Source: Trichobilharzia regenti | Taxonomy: Eukaryota > Platyhelminthes > Trematoda > Strigeidida > Schistosomatidae | Length of the DNA: 64,000 nucleotides | Assembly (NCBI GenBank): GCA_944472135.2 | Contig: OX235263.1 | Span: 10,895,517-10,959,516 of the forward strand | Direction: 5' to 3' | In this document: piece by piece, positions 1 through 9,718 of the stretch | How positions within the stretch are numbered: the stretch's first letter is position 1 | How the letters are laid out: each line of letters starts with the position of its first letter | Notes under the pieces: generated by a model | Told to the model about the DNA's origin: nothing | Databases searched by the model: none | The model's input: the letters and a program-made list of their open reading frames with translations, nothing else | Position numbers and translations under genes: made by a program

Positions 1-165
1 AACCTAGAAAGCTTGTTCTCAGCCACTTTTATTCCTGCCTTGTTAAGAATTCTTCGTAAGGTTTCTGAGGTTCCTTACTTGTATGGCATTACTACCAATG
101 ATTTAGATACCTTATTGTTGGTGTTGTCTTGCGCATATTTGACATGAATGCCCAAGTTTTATACA
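1..165 (-). mobile_element. Penelope-like element fragment
   Basis: Read on the minus strand, this encodes a degraded stretch resembling the linker between the RT and GIY-YIG parts of a PLE (KEGTSETLRRI..NKAGI). The same stretch occurs at 11930-12070, 32000-32110 and 45370-45440. It runs off the left edge of the window. It is non-coding today. Confidence 0.6.
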
Positions 166-438
166 AATGTTAAAGCTAAGGTCTAATGAAGATGCCATAA
201 GACTAAGGAAGGGTTGAAGTAAAGATTATAAGAAAGGCTTTAAAACTACATCAGGGGTTGTAACAGTGGTATAGTCAGTTGGTTAGGTATTAACTGGCCA
301 AGAAAAGGCTAATTGCTGTATGCGCCTGTTTGGGATACACTTTTTAGGTTTAATAGTTTGAATGCTAATCACCTCATTTACATACAGTAGTCGAATATAA
401 AAACAGTTGGAAAGACTCTATGGGAAGCAGTGAATCAC

Positions 439-456
439 ATATATATATATATATAT
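439..456. repeat. (AT)n microsatellite
   Basis: Nine uninterrupted AT dinucleotides. The surrounding 166-1130 has no convincing gene; the 65-codon ORF starting at 455 has no recognisable motif and no splice context. Confidence 0.9.
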
Positions 457-1137
457 GCTTGAAGCTTGTCACACAGTCTCTGTTCAGGGTGGTTCCATGA
501 TTTATGTCCACCAGGAAAGCTCACTGTCAAGTGCGAACCACTGCAAAGTAACTCAGGATGTACAATTTTCAAGGACAACCACTACCATCCCAAACTCTTC
601 AGAACAGCAAAGCTGCGCTACTAGTTTTCTGAAGGAAGCACCCAACTGCTAGCAAACCTCTGTTTGTCAGCAGTATGAATTTGCCATCAGACGCACTACA
701 TGCTGTATTCAAGGCATATTTCACCAGTAGCCTACATCAGTTAGAAGGCTATTGAAATTCTCTGGGACAGCAGACAGGTATTTCAGTTTACTTCGAAACT
801 CCTTCTGACATCCCTTATGTTTACAAGAGTTTTAGATTTAGAAGTGATGGAGAAGACATGTTACCCGAATGAATGATTCTGGCGTCGTAGTTGCATTCTC
901 TGAGCTGGCTTAATTGCTGACGTTCCACTGTCTTCCCAGACAGCATCTCTAACGTTGGCTATTATTGTAAGAGATGGTTACTGCGTTGTTTATGGAGAAT
1001 TCTAAAGGTTCACTTCATCTTGAATTAAACTCTGGAGATGTTGTCTAGGGAAGGGTGATGAAAACTTCCACACAACACATCCAGCTTGGAGAACGCATTC
1101 ACTCTGTGGCACCACTGATAAACGTTATTGTTACATC

Positions 1138-1430
1138 CTGAATTAGGGTGAAGAGAAAAACAATGACAAAGCTCAATCTCGAGGAGTTCACCAACCAATC
1201 ACAGCAGACCTAGCTTGTGCAAATACGATTCGCAGACACATGGCTTAACTTTCTGATAAACAGTCACAAAAAGATCACTGGATAGCATTGAACAAGAAAA
1301 CAATCAATCAGAAGGCAATGCTTCTCCGCTGACAATAATGTACATGGAAATCTATAAATAGCTCCTGATTTTCTCAGTAAGCAATCTGTTTTTTGCCTAG
1401 CCTTTATCTTCTGTCATTACAATTACATTG
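1138..1430 (+). repeat. Diverged solo-LTR copy
   Basis: Same order of landmarks as the solo LTR at 1947-2252: a CAACCAATCACAG block, a GTACATG.AAATCTATAAATA (TATA-like) block and the end block CCTTTATCTTCTGTCATTACA. It is much more diverged than the other copies and its left end is unclear. Confidence 0.5.
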
Positions 1431-1452
1431 TGCTAGAAGGTTGTCAACTTAC

Positions 1453-1688
1453 TTCAAACGATTAATATCACGTTCATATTCATTCAGTAGGTTTTCTTTA
1501 GATTGTAATTGATTCTTGAATATTTCAATCCTTTGTGATAATAAATCAATTGTATTCTGACGTTCTTTTCTTACATTCTCTCTTTCTATTTTTGGTACTT
1601 GTATAATTGATCTTTGTCCAGGTAATCGATCTATTTCTAAATGATTTGATATTGATCGAACTAGATTTAAATAACATTCTTCTGATGT
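1453..1688 (-). CDS. Coiled-coil protein gene, exon 9 of 9 seen (internal)
   Basis: 236-nt exon on the minus strand: pyrimidine tract plus CAG acceptor just above 1688, donor GTAAGT just below 1453. It enters in phase 0 from the exon at 11070-11293 and leaves in phase 2, so the gene continues beyond the left edge. The 78 codons begin TSEECYLNLVRSI and include a basic/charged stretch, then a heptad-like run rich in L, I, K, E ending LLNEYERDINRL. Uninterrupted reading in one frame, splice sites and phase agreement support a real exon. The short YLNLVRSI block followed by a helical tail reminds me of the C-terminal part of FHAD1-like proteins; that is a weak impression only. Confidence 0.8.
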
Positions 1689-1946
1689 CTGTCAGTATGA
1701 GAAGAAGAAACAACCGCTTAATTATTTATAGCTGGTGATGATATTCAAATGTTAAAAAAGGGTGGAAATTTATATATTTTATTACAAAGTACTATAATTT
1801 TCGAAAGAGAAAGAAAGACCAGATTCGCAGTATAAAATGATATCATCATTCTATTTCACAGGTTCTCATCATCTGCACACCACTACGTGAAATTATAATT
1901 GTTATATAGATGATAATGATAGCATACTTTAATCTCTCAGTGGTAG

Positions 1947-2252
1947 TGTGGTGAGAGCAGGCTGCTAGCTAATTGGTAGACATTAATTTACGTCAATGTG
2001 TATGTCCTAAATATTGGTTGTGAGAAAATATGAGCAAAGACTGATTCAAAAAACAAACACAGCACACTTTGCGTAGGTGGATACAGTTAACATATAGATG
2101 AACCAACATTCAAGAAACAGCCAAAAAGAGATGCAAGGCCAACTTTCTGTGTAAAACAACCAATCAGGAGACTGTGTACATGAAAACCTATAAACATGTG
2201 TTGATTTCTTTATAAACGATCTGTTTCCTGGCCCTTGTATTCTGTCGTTACA
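1947..2252 (+). repeat. Solo LTR with 4-bp target duplication
   Basis: The unit starts TGTGGTGAGAGC and ends TCTGTCGTTACA (TG..CA), carries CTATAAACAT (TATA-like) and late polyadenylation-like signals, and is flanked on both sides by GTAG (1943-1946 and 2253-2256). Related units lie at 24864-26276, 34583-34910 and 40849-41142. No internal retroviral-like genes adjoin it, so it reads as a recombined solo LTR. Confidence 0.7.
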
Positions 2253-2256
2253 GTAG

Positions 2257-2640
2257 TAGAGAAGAAATACTATAAAATTGATGCATCCAAAATGTCAGCA
2301 TTACAATTTTTAGTTTAAGTTTTCATCATCAATTTATACTCTTTCAAAGTAGAAAGGGGGGGCAGGGATAAGACAGAAAACAAAAAAGATTAACAAACAA
2401 ACAGTGTTAGCTTGTAGGTTCACATAGCAACTCAAAAAACAAAAGCGGTTACAGTTTTCAAGGCTGAGATTCGCTCAGTGAGTTGGGATCATTGAATTAG
2501 ATAATTAATTAATGTTATCAAAATCAAAATACAGTTACCAAGGGAGTGAGAGATTAATCACACTCTCTTTCTGTATGCATAAGTCTGGTTTGAATCATTC
2601 GATTGCAATCGCTTCGGCAAATCACAGTAAGTTTTAAATA
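2257..2640. other. Intron DNA, no gene seen
   Basis: AT-rich sequence without a supported ORF, splice pair or recognised repeat. Confidence 0.6.
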
Positions 2641-2645
2641 GGTTC

Positions 2646-2958
2646 ATGGTGTCATTCAATGCAACCTGCTTGTTTACAGGAATTCCAGTCAATGAAGCTA
2701 TTGAGATCATTTGTCAGCAGTCTGATCTTCTCCTGCTCTCACAGTCAAAATTCAAACGCCTCCTGCTATTGTGTACCATGGATGTTCAATTCCAGTCTGA
2801 CAACACTTTTTACCGCCAAATAGATGGTGTAGCTATAGGTAGTCCACTAAGCCCTACTTAAGCAGATATCTTCATGTCCAATCTTGAGAGAACAAAGTCG
2901 AAGCGTGCAATCGACAAAAAAACTTATTGCCAGTATCTCTATGACAAATTTGTAGTGT
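2646..2958 (+). pseudogene. Older PLE reverse transcriptase, left part (interrupted)
   Basis: Encodes RT pieces: LFTGIPVNEAIEIICQQ (motif A side), then FYRQIDGVAIGSPLSP (motif B), a stop at 2859-2861, and YCQYLYDKFVV where active PLEs have YVDD. The catalytic aspartate pair is therefore lost. The reading frame resumes after the 2959-9718 insertion: the last codons YDKFVV here join CNNEC at 9730 in frame. This is the disrupted host of the compound PLE. Confidence 0.85.
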
Positions 2959-3122
2959 TTAGAAAATCAAAACAAGTGATTCAGCGAAGAGACTCTTTTC
3001 AACGAATTTATCATCAAGCTGTACAGTCGTATATATATGGTTTATCAGAAGTTATATCCGGTGAGGGAATTGAATCTTAGGTGTGAATGCACAAAATAAT
3101 AATAATAATAATCATATGAAGT
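2959..3122 (-). repeat. Inverted pseudo-LTR of the compound PLE
   Basis: Reverse complement of the repeat at 6541-6705 and 9524-9690, including the (ATT)n run, TCAATTCCCTCACCGGATAT and GACTGTACAGC blocks. It lacks about 30 bp present at the distal end of the direct copies. Confidence 0.9.
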
Positions 3123-3516
3123 TCAATTAAAACTAGAATGTTTGTGATTATAATCGTAGTTAAATGTCAAGTGGCAAAGCAGATTAATGTCATATATAGA
3201 ATAATTCATAGGAGGGGTAGAACTTGAAAAAGGATGTGCAATTATAGGATTAGTAGGCAAATCGAATAAAACAAAAACGTTACGTAATATTGTGTGAAAT
3301 TTAATAGCATAGAATTTATCGTTGTAAAAAAGAATTGATTTAAAATGACAAGTGGAACAAGTGAAATAATACCGGGGACAGTTCAAAGTGAGAATAGTAA
3401 TAATAACAATTGACTTAATAAGGAAGAGTATACAAATTGAATAGACAAAATGAAAAAATGGAAAATTGGTAGAGCTAAAATATAATTGGGGATTATCATA
3501 TTTTAGCATAGAGGGA

Positions 3517-4653
3517 TTAAGACCATGAAAGTTGGAGGGGTTGAACGAACTTTTTCTGTACACAGAGATCTGGCTTTTCTGTTTCGATAGCCAAAGCTTC
3601 AGCAATACAGATGAGTCGGGTACGTAGGGATTTAGGTAAATTGCTCTTTGCCTTGTAGATGACTTTAAAGGCGGAGGCTATAGAGATAGGGTGATCATTT
3701 TCGACCAGATGTTCTATGATCGCGCTTCTTATTGCTCCACTTCCACCTTTTCGTAGCCATGCAGGATAATGTTCTTGCACCCTCTTGGACAAAACTCGAG
3801 TCGAACGACCGATATACCTAGCTCCACAAGAGCAAGTGAATTGATAAACGCACATAGAGTTGGTCAACATTGGGATCTTGTCCTTCAGGTTATTGAACAA
3901 TAATGGTCGGCTAGTAAAGGCTATTCTCAGGGAGGCAGCAGGGAATGTTCTTTTCAGGGACTGTGATATCCTTCGTTTCATGATATCGGAAGCTGAGTCC
4001 CCTTTGAATTCTAAGCTCATGTAAAGTGTTTTCTTGGGAGCGGTTGATAAGTCACGTTTTGTAGGCTTTGAATGTATATTCTTATCTATAAAACGTGGTG
4101 GAAATCCATTTTCCATTAGGATTTTCCTCAAAGTGCATATCTCATCTTCCACAGTATCAGTGCTACAAATGCGCCGAATACGAGTGGCAAGCGACCGGAC
4201 CAGGTTTCGTTTTCGACCAATAGGTACCCAGCTATAGAAATTTGTCAGTTGACCATTCCATAACAGCCTACGATAAATCGATCTCTTCAGAGTTCCATCA
4301 GTCCTTCTTGATAAGTTCACATCGAGGAAATGAATGCTAGACTCGTTCTCCATTTCGAGTGTGAATTTTATCGCAGGATGGCACTCATTAAATACATTTA
4401 ATATATTATTCAGGTTACAATCAATATTACAAATAATAAAGGTGTCATCTACATACCTTTTATATATTTGAAAGCTTTGGATCATAGGCTTCAGGGAACC
4501 ATTTTCTAGACTGGACATAAAAACGTCTGCAAGGAGAGGACCCAAGGGAGAACCCATCGCAATACCATCCTTCTGCCTGTAGATTGTTTCATTGAAAGTA
4601 AACTGTACATTCAATGTACATCTCAAAAGTAGTTCTTTAAGATCTGTAGTAGG
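3517..4653 (-). CDS. PLE RT/GIY-YIG polyprotein, inverted 5'-truncated copy
   Basis: Open frame on the minus strand matching the C-terminal part of the 805-aa protein at 6713-9130: GIAMGSPLGPLLADVF (RT motif B), YVDDTFIIC (motif C), FLDVNLSRRTDGT, and the C-terminal CSCGARYIGR of the GIY-YIG nuclease. It starts abruptly at 4653 within the region before motif B, where it abuts the direct copy head to head. It differs from its sister copies by only a few residues (for example FKGDSASD against FKGDLASD). It lacks the N-terminal half and RT motif A, so it is not functional alone. Confidence 0.88.
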   Translation of the reverse strand, partial: PTTDLKELLLRCTLNVQFTFNETIYRQKDGIAMGSPLGPLLADVFMSSLENGSLKPMIQSFQIYKRYVDDTFIICNIDCNLNNILNVFNECHPAIKFTLEMENESSIHFLDVNLSRRTDGTLKRSIYRRLLWNGQLTNFYSWVPIGRKRNLVRSLATRIRRICSTDTVEDEICTLRKILMENGFPPRFIDKNIHSKPTKRDLSTAPKKTLYMSLEFKGDSASDIMKRRISQSLKRTFPAASLRIAFTSRPLLFNNLKDKIPMLTNSMCVYQFTCSCGARYIGRSTRVLSKRVQEHYPAWLRKGGSGAIRSAIIEHLVENDHPISIASAFKVIYKAKSNLPKSLRTRLICIAEALAIETEKPDLCVQKKFVQPLQLSWS

Positions 4654-6147
4654 CGTGAAGAATTATACGAAAAGATCAGACCAACAGGATCTCTAATACC
4701 AAGACTATATGGTCTACCGAAAATACACAAAGCTGGAGTTCCACTTCGCCCTATCTTGGATATGTCTGGATCGCCCTATCATCCAGTAGCTGGGTGGTTA
4801 GCTGAAATCCTCGAACCAGTCAGGGGGCAACTATCTAATCATTCCCTTCGGGACACCTTCCAATTTGTTGAATGTATACAGGATATAAATGCGTCGAATA
4901 AACAAATGTTGTCTTTGGATGTAGAATCCTTATTTACGAACGTTCCACTGACAGAGACCATATGTTTTATATGCAAATATATTGAAGACAACAAATTGAA
5001 CATAGGGATACCTACTACAGATCTTAAAGAACTACTTTTGAGATGTACATTGAATGTACAGTTTACTTTCAATGAAACAATCTACAGGCAGAAGGATGGT
5101 ATTGCGATGGGTTCTCCCTTGGGTCCTCTCCTTGCAGACGTTTTTATGTCCAGTCTAGAAAATGGTTCCCTGAAGCCTATGATCCAAAGCTTTCAAATAT
5201 ATAAAAGGTATGTAGATGACACCTTTATTATTTGTAATATTGATTGTAACCTGAATAATATATTAAATGTATTTAATGAGTGCCATCCTGCGATAAAATT
5301 CACACTCGAAATGGAGAACGAGTCTAGCATTCATTTCCTCGATGTGAACTTATCAAGAAGGACCGATGGAACTCTGAAGAGATCGATTTATCGTAGGCTG
5401 TTATGGAATGGTCAACTGACAAATTTCTATAGCTGGGTACCTATTGGTCGAAAACGAAACCTGGTCCGGTCGCTTGCCACTCGTATTCGGCGCATTTGTA
5501 GCACTGATACTGTGGAAGATGAGATATGCACTTTGAGGAAAATCCTAATGGAAAATGGATTTCCACCACGTTTTATAGATAAGAATATACATTCAAAGCC
5601 TACAAAACGTGACTTATCAACCGCTCCCAAGAAAACACTTTACATGAGCTTAGAATTCAAAGGGGACTTAGCTTCCGATATCATGAAACGAAGGATATCA
5701 CAGTCCCTGAAAAGAACATTCCCTGCTGCCTCCCTGAGAATAGCTTTTACTAGCCGACCATTATTGTTCAATAACCTGAAGGACAAGATCCCAATGTTGA
5801 CCAACTCTATGTGCGTTTATCAATTCACCTGCTCTTGTGGAGCTAGGTATATCGGTCGTTCGACTCGAGTTTTGTCCAAGAGGGTGCAAGAACATTATCC
5901 TGCATGGCTACGAAAAGGTGGAAGTGGAGCAATAAGAAGCGCGATCATAGAACATCTGGTCGAAAATGATCACCCTATCTCTATAGCCTCCGCCTTTAAA
6001 GTCATCTACAAGGCAAAGAGCAATTTACCTAAATCCCTACGTACCCGACTCATCTGTATTGCTGAAGCTTTGGCTATCGAAACAGAAAAGCCAGATCTCT
6101 GTGTACAGAAAAAGTTCGTTCAACCCCTCCAACTTTCATGGTCTTAA
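4654..6147 (+). CDS. PLE RT/GIY-YIG polyprotein, direct 5'-truncated copy
   Basis: Coding match begins at 4654 (REELYEKIRPTGSLIP) directly at the inverted-copy junction and runs open to the stop at 6147. It holds RT motif A (SLDVESLFTNVP), motif B (GIAMGSPLGPLLAD), motif C (YVDDTF) and the GIY-YIG domain, but lacks the first ~305 residues of the full protein. The first Met inside it is at 4756. It is collinear with and almost identical to 7638-9130, and is followed by the same 3' tail and by the shared middle pseudo-LTR. Confidence 0.88.
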   Translation, partial: REELYEKIRPTGSLIPRLYGLPKIHKAGVPLRPILDMSGSPYHPVAGWLAEILEPVRGQLSNHSLRDTFQFVECIQDINASNKQMLSLDVESLFTNVPLTETICFICKYIEDNKLNIGIPTTDLKELLLRCTLNVQFTFNETIYRQKDGIAMGSPLGPLLADVFMSSLENGSLKPMIQSFQIYKRYVDDTFIICNIDCNLNNILNVFNECHPAIKFTLEMENESSIHFLDVNLSRRTDGTLKRSIYRRLLWNGQLTNFYSWVPIGRKRNLVRSLATRIRRICSTDTVEDEICTLRKILMENGFPPRFIDKNIHSKPTKRDLSTAPKKTLYMSLEFKGDLASDIMKRRISQSLKRTFPAASLRIAFTSRPLLFNNLKDKIPMLTNSMCVYQFTCSCGARYIGRSTRVLSKRVQEHYPAWLRKGGSGAIRSAIIEHLVENDHPISIASAFKVIYKAKSNLPKSLRTRLICIAEALAIETEKPDLCVQKKFVQPLQLSWS

Positions 6148-6540
6148 TCCCTCTATGCTAAAATATGATAATCCCCAATCATATTTTAGCTCTACCAATT
6201 TTTCATTTTTCATTTTGTCTATTCAATTTGTATACTCTTCCTTATTAAGTCAATTGTTATTATTACTATTCTCACTTTGAACTGTCCCCGGTATTATTTC
6301 ACTTGTTCCACTTGTCATTTTAAATCAATTCTTTTTTACAACGATAAATTCTATGCTATTAAATTTCACACAATATTACGTAACGTTTTTGTTTTATTCG
6401 ATTTGCCTACTAATCCTATAATTGCACATCCTTTTTCAAGTTCTATCCCTCCTATGAATTATTCTATATATGACATTAATCTGCTTTGCCACTTGACATT
6501 TAACTACGATTATAATCACAAACATTTTAGTTTTAATTGA

Positions 6541-6731
6541 ACTTCATATGATTATTATTATTATTATTTTGTGCATTCACACCTAAGATTCAATTCCCTC
6601 ACCGGATATAACTTCTGATAAACCATATATATACGACTGTACAGCTTGATGATAAATTCGTTGAAAAGAGTCTCTTCGCTGAATCACTTGTTTTGATTTT
6701 CTAAATGTTACAATGGGAATTTTCCATGAGT
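6541..6731 (+). repeat. PLE pseudo-LTR, middle copy
   Basis: Nearly identical to 9524-9714. It ends inside the start of the intact ORF: the ATG at 6713 lies in the last 20 bp of the repeat. It contains a hammerhead-like fold near 6648-6690 (stem I CAGC/GCTG, GAA, stem III AAGA/TCTT) whose core reads TTGATGA instead of CTGATGA. Confidence 0.85.
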
Positions 6732-9130
6732 TAAAAAATAGCAAAGATCCCTCGACAGTAAAGGAACTCAACGGGTTCCTGCGTTATTCTGTCAAACTTG
6801 CCGTGGTGAATGCAGAGATTTGTTTTCTTAATGAATGCATCAATAATCATGAGTATCCGAAATGGTATTGGAAAGTGCTCCGACGCAATCACATATATCC
6901 TAATGCAAAATCTCTCAAGAGACACGCATTAAATCACATTGATTCTATCAGTTCACGTATCCCTGAGCTAGAAAGGAATATATCACAAAGATCTTCTGCT
7001 CTATATGACTTATCGGTTGATGAACGTCAGACGTTTAATGATTATGTCAATGTGGTCACCAACAAACAAACTATGTCTTTTAATTCAAAGCTATCCAATA
7101 GCCTAAAACCTATCGAACGTCTTCGAAAATTTCCTGAGAATTCTGAGAGATACGTGTTCAACCACTCCTCTATATCTTTATCGAAATTACAAATGGAAGC
7201 CTTGTCTATGGGCTCGAAGTTTTGCGATGTTAATCTCAATATCAACAAGCTACATACTCATGTCCAGTTTGAGAATTTACTCAGTCAAACCTATGATCTC
7301 ACACCATCGTCAGACCAGGATTTCCAATGCTTCAAATCTACCATTACGGACTCCTGCAATCAATACCTTAATGCTAGACCAAAAATGCAAAGTCTTCTTA
7401 CTAAACAGCACAAAGAAGAACTTAAACTTTTGACGCATAACAGCGATATACTATTAACACGCCCTGACAAGGGTACAGGTGTTGTTATTATGGATCGCAA
7501 AGATTATATCGATAAAATGTCATGTCTACTTTCAGACAGCAGTAAATTCTCGAAACCGAACGAGAAAAACAAGACGGAATTAATTGAGAAACAACTTACC
7601 GATACTTTAAAGAGAATGAAGAACAATCATCTCATTCGTGAAGAATTATACGAAAAGATCAGACCAACAGGATCTCTAATACCAAGACTGTATGGTCTAC
7701 CGAAAATACACAAAGCTGGAGTTCCACTTCGCCCTATCTTGGATATGTCTGGATCGCCCTATCATCCAGTAGCTGGGTGGTTAGCTGAAATCCTCGAACC
7801 AGTCAGGGGGCAACTATCTAATCATTCCCTTCGGGACACCTTCCAATTTGTTGAATGTATACAGGATATAAATGCGTCGAATAAACAAATGTTGTCTTTG
7901 GATGTAGAATCCTTATTTACGAACGTTCCACTGACAGAGACCATATGTTTTATATGCAAATATATTGAAGACAACAAATTGAACATAGGGATACCTACTA
8001 CAGATCTTAAAGAACTACTTTTGAGATGTACATTGAATGTACAGTTTACTTTCAATGAAACAATCTACAGGCAGAAGGATGGTATTGCGATGGGTTCTCC
8101 CTTGGGTCCTCTCCTTGCAGACGTTTTTATGTCCAGTCTAGAAAATGGTTCCCTGAAGCCTATGATCCAAAGCTTTCAAATATATAAAAGGTATGTAGAT
8201 GACACCTTTATTATTTGTAATATTGATTGTAACCTGAATAATATATTAAATGTATTTAATGAGTGCCATCCTGCGATAAAATTCACACTCGAAATGGAGA
8301 ACGAGTCTAGCATTCATTTCCTCGATGTGAACTTATCAAGAAGGACCGATGGAACTCTGAAGAGATCGATTTATCGTAGGCTGTTATGGAATGGTCAACT
8401 GACAAATTTCTATAGCTGGGTACCTATTGGTCGAAAACGAAACCTGGTCCGGTCGCTTGCCACTCGTATTCGGCGCATTTGTAGCACTGATACTGTGGAA
8501 GATGAGATATACACTTTGAGGAAAATCCTAATGGAAAATGGATTTCCACCACGTTTTATAGATAAGAATATACATTCAAAGCCTACAAAACGTGACTTAT
8601 CAACCGCTCCCAAGAAAATACTTTACATGAGCTTAGAATTCAAAGGGGACTTAGCTTCCGATATCATGAAACGAAGGATATCACAGTCCCTGAAAAGAAC
8701 ATTCCCTGCTGCCTCCCTGAGAATAGCTTTTACTAGCCGACCATTATTGTTCAATAACCTGAAGGACAAGATCCCAATGTTGACCAACTCTATGTGCGTT
8801 TATCAATTCACCTGCTCTTGTGGAGCTAGGTATATCGGTCGTTCGACTCGAGTTTTGTCCAAGAGGGTGCAAGAACATTATCCTGCATGGCTACGAAAAG
8901 GTGGAAGTGGAGCAATAAGAAGCGCGATCATAGAACATCTGGTCGAAAATGATCACCCTATCTCTATAGCCTCCGCCTTTAAAGTCATCTACAAGGCAAA
9001 GAGCAATTTACCTAAATCCCTACGTACCCGACTCATCTGTATTGCTGAAGCTTTGGCTATCGAAACAGAAAAGCCAGATCTCTGTGTACAGAAAAAGTTC
9101 GTTCAACCCCTCCAACTTTCATGGTCTTAA
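6713..9130 (+). CDS. Intact Penelope-like element polyprotein (RT + GIY-YIG endonuclease)
   Basis: An uninterrupted 805-aa protein. It would copy element RNA into DNA and nick the target. Order: N-terminal helical region; PDKGTGVVIMDRKDY at about residue 250, a signature of PLE RTs; RLYGLPKIHK at about 325; RT motif A SLDVESLFTNVP near 395-405; motif B GIAMGSPLGPLLAD near 457-470; catalytic YVDD near 494-497; FLDVNL thereafter; GIY-YIG nuclease with CVYQFTCSCGARYIGR near 695-712. All expected catalytic residues I can see are present and the length is usual for PLEs that have a C-terminal GIY-YIG domain. The start ATG at 6713 lies in the pseudo-LTR. Flanking pseudo-LTRs are near identical, so this copy is probably recent and may be competent. 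Confidence 0.93.
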   Translation: MGIFHELKNSKDPSTVKELNGFLRYSVKLAVVNAEICFLNECINNHEYPKWYWKVLRRNHIYPNAKSLKRHALNHIDSISSRIPELERNISQRSSALYDLSVDERQTFNDYVNVVTNKQTMSFNSKLSNSLKPIERLRKFPENSERYVFNHSSISLSKLQMEALSMGSKFCDVNLNINKLHTHVQFENLLSQTYDLTPSSDQDFQCFKSTITDSCNQYLNARPKMQSLLTKQHKEELKLLTHNSDILLTRPDKGTGVVIMDRKDYIDKMSCLLSDSSKFSKPNEKNKTELIEKQLTDTLKRMKNNHLIREELYEKIRPTGSLIPRLYGLPKIHKAGVPLRPILDMSGSPYHPVAGWLAEILEPVRGQLSNHSLRDTFQFVECIQDINASNKQMLSLDVESLFTNVPLTETICFICKYIEDNKLNIGIPTTDLKELLLRCTLNVQFTFNETIYRQKDGIAMGSPLGPLLADVFMSSLENGSLKPMIQSFQIYKRYVDDTFIICNIDCNLNNILNVFNECHPAIKFTLEMENESSIHFLDVNLSRRTDGTLKRSIYRRLLWNGQLTNFYSWVPIGRKRNLVRSLATRIRRICSTDTVEDEIYTLRKILMENGFPPRFIDKNIHSKPTKRDLSTAPKKILYMSLEFKGDLASDIMKRRISQSLKRTFPAASLRIAFTSRPLLFNNLKDKIPMLTNSMCVYQFTCSCGARYIGRSTRVLSKRVQEHYPAWLRKGGSGAIRSAIIEHLVENDHPISIASAFKVIYKAKSNLPKSLRTRLICIAEALAIETEKPDLCVQKKFVQPLQLSWS

Positions 9131-9523
9131 TCCCTCTATGCTAAAATATGATAATCCCCAATCATATTTTAGCTCTACCAATTTTCAATTTTTCATTTTG
9201 TCTATTCAATTTGTATACTCTTCCTTATTAAGTCAATTGTTATTATTACTATTCTCACTTTGAACTGTCCCCGGTATTATTTCACTTGTTCCACTTGTCA
9301 TTTTAAATCAATTCTTTTTTACAACGATAAATTCTATGCTATTAAATTTCACACAATATTACGTAACGTTTTTGTTTTATTCGATTTGCCTACTAATCCT
9401 ATAATTGCACATCCTTTTTCAAGTTCTATCCCTCCTATGAATTATTCTATATATGACATTAATCTGCTTTGCCACTTGACATTTAACTACGATTATAATC
9501 ACAAACATTTTAGTTTTAATTGA
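9131..9523 (+). other. PLE 3' tail (non-coding)
   Basis: Same sequence follows the truncated copy (6148-6540) and, reversed, precedes the inverted copy (3123-3516). The short ORFs in it (73 and 87 codons) repeat with each copy but carry no domain. A diverged form is at 27290-27620. Confidence 0.75.
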
Positions 9524-9718
9524 ACTTCATATGATTATTATTATTATTATTTTGTGCATTCACACCTAAGATTCAATTCCCTCACCGGATATAACTTCTG
9601 ATAAACCATATATATACGACTGTACAGCTTGATGATAAATTCGTTGAAAAGAGTCTCTTCGCTGAATCACTTGTTTTGATTTTCTAAATGTTACAATGGG
9701 AATTTTCCATGATTTAAA
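9524..9718 (+). repeat. PLE pseudo-LTR, right copy
   Basis: Direct repeat of 6541-6731. It ends at the right-hand target duplication AAATTTGTAGTGT (9719-9731). Confidence 0.88.

Larger units (their letters stand above)
2959..9718 (+). mobile_element. Compound Penelope-like element with 13-bp target duplication
   Basis: A 6760-bp insertion flanked by identical AAATTTGTAGTGT (2946-2958 and 9719-9731). Inside: an inverted, 5'-truncated PLE (2959-4653), a direct 5'-truncated PLE (4654-6540), a pseudo-LTR (6541-6731), an intact PLE ORF (6713-9130), a 3' tail, and a second pseudo-LTR (9524-9718). The three PLE copies are nearly identical, so the unit is young. PLEs typically integrate as tandem or inverted partial copies, and this is a full example. 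Removing it restores the reading frame of the older PLE. Confidence 0.9.

Noticed and set aside
6059..6540. Small proteins of 73 and 87 codons after the PLE ORF
   Set aside because: They lie in the PLE 3' tail, repeat with every copy, and have no domain; overlapping frames in other copies break them.
2959..9718. LTR retrotransposon, because direct repeats flank an RT ORF
   Set aside because: The RT and GIY-YIG motifs are those of PLEs, there is no gag, protease or integrase, and the copies are inverted and truncated as in PLEs.
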